From Lachnospiraceae bacterium (lineage in GTDB: Bacteria; Bacillota; Clostridia; Lachnospirales; Lachnospiraceae): 8,279 nt of DNA. Every line of letters starts with the position of its first letter. Positions within the stretch are counted from its first letter, which is position 1. The DNA lies in contig JAGDAL010000038.1 in the NCBI GenBank assembly GCA_017959525.1, positions 1 through 8,279 of the forward strand. Reading direction: 5' to 3'. The translations under genes and the position numbers were made by a program. Below are positions 7,980-8,279 of the stretch, one piece after another. Below the pieces are notes generated by a model. The model had not been told where the DNA came from, ran no database searches, and was given only the letters and a program-made list of their open reading frames with translations.

Positions 7980-8279
7980 ATGAGAAATTGTTGGAGTGTC
8001 CTGGGAATTTCACCCACCGCCGACAAAAAAGAGATTAAAAAAGCATATGCTGCCAAGTCCAGAGAGTTCCACCCGGCAGAGCATCCGGCAGAGTACGAGG
8101 AGCTGAAGAAGGCATATCAGGAAGCCATCCGATTGTCGTCACAGCCGCAGCCACAGCCGGAACAGGAGCAACGGCCGGTATTAAATCCGATCCCGGAGAA
8201 GGACCATGGCCTGGAGGAATTCTACGACCACTTAGAAACCGAGGCGCGGTCGAAGTTTTTTCCGAATGCCCAGCAGTGG
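7980..8279 (+). CDS. J-domain-like protein, 3'-truncated by window edge
   Basis: The open frame from ATG 7980 runs off the window; 100 codons are visible. Residues 4-50 resemble a J-domain: CWSVLGISPTADKKEIKKAY (4-23), a positively charged helix (KKAYAAKSREF), the loop HPAEHPAEY (31-39), and a third helix ending in LKKAYQEAI (42-50). Canonical J-domains carry HPD at the loop, which triggers Hsp70 ATP hydrolysis; here it is HPA (31-33). A glutamine- and proline-rich linker (about 54-67) follows, then the start of an unknown domain. The start is supported by GGGGAAG (7966-7972), seven bases upstream, and the ATG lies two bases after the Hsp70 stop, so translation is coupled. Many Clostridia encode such divergent J-like proteins, sometimes with a later membrane segment; that part is outside the window. 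Likely the partner or regulator of the adjacent HscC-type Hsp70. Confidence 0.85.
   Translation, partial: MRNCWSVLGISPTADKKEIKKAYAAKSREFHPAEHPAEYEELKKAYQEAIRLSSQPQPQPEQEQRPVLNPIPEKDHGLEEFYDHLETEARSKFFPNAQQW

Overview
The window looks like chromosomal DNA of an anaerobic Firmicute, most likely a Clostridia/Lachnospiraceae member. This is inferred from the CBS-domain family II pyrophosphatase, the style of the class I ketol-acid reductoisomerase, the purine-rich ribosome binding sites and the tight same-strand packing. All genes supported here lie on the + strand. I see no tRNA, rRNA, CRISPR array, insertion sequence or phage gene, and no gene-free stretch over 300 bases (the longest is 156 bases, 3863-4018).

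Region 1 (1-2273) is a housekeeping cluster: the 3' part of a manganese-dependent inorganic pyrophosphatase with CBS domains, a flavin-reductase-like FMN-binding protein and an Sfp-type 4'-phosphopantetheinyl transferase. The last two genes meet at or just after the preceding stop codon, so the cluster is probably co-transcribed.

Region 2 (2274-3917) is a short branched-chain amino acid unit. ilvN (acetolactate synthase regulatory subunit) and ilvC (ketol-acid reductoisomerase) are followed by a strong rho-independent terminator. The catalytic subunit ilvB is not in the window. A TTGACA-N17-TAGTAT promoter candidate straddles the end of the phosphopantetheinyl transferase gene. The KARI cofactor loop lacks the usual arginine.

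Region 3 (3918-8279) is a new transcription unit. It starts at an extended -10 promoter (TGCTATAAT) overlaid by a perfect 14-bp dyad. It encodes a DUF2339-like polytopic membrane protein with a coiled-coil and proline-rich N-terminus, an HscC-type Hsp70, and a J-domain-like protein that runs off the window end. The Hsp70 start overlaps the membrane gene's stop (ATGA), and the J-like gene starts two bases after the Hsp70 stop, so this looks like a dedicated membrane-linked chaperone module.

Two oddities stand out in region 3. The membrane-protein gene is interrupted by a single in-frame TAG at 5000-5002, with the frame open on both sides. The J-like domain has HPA where a canonical J-domain has HPD. 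These are the observations most worth following up.
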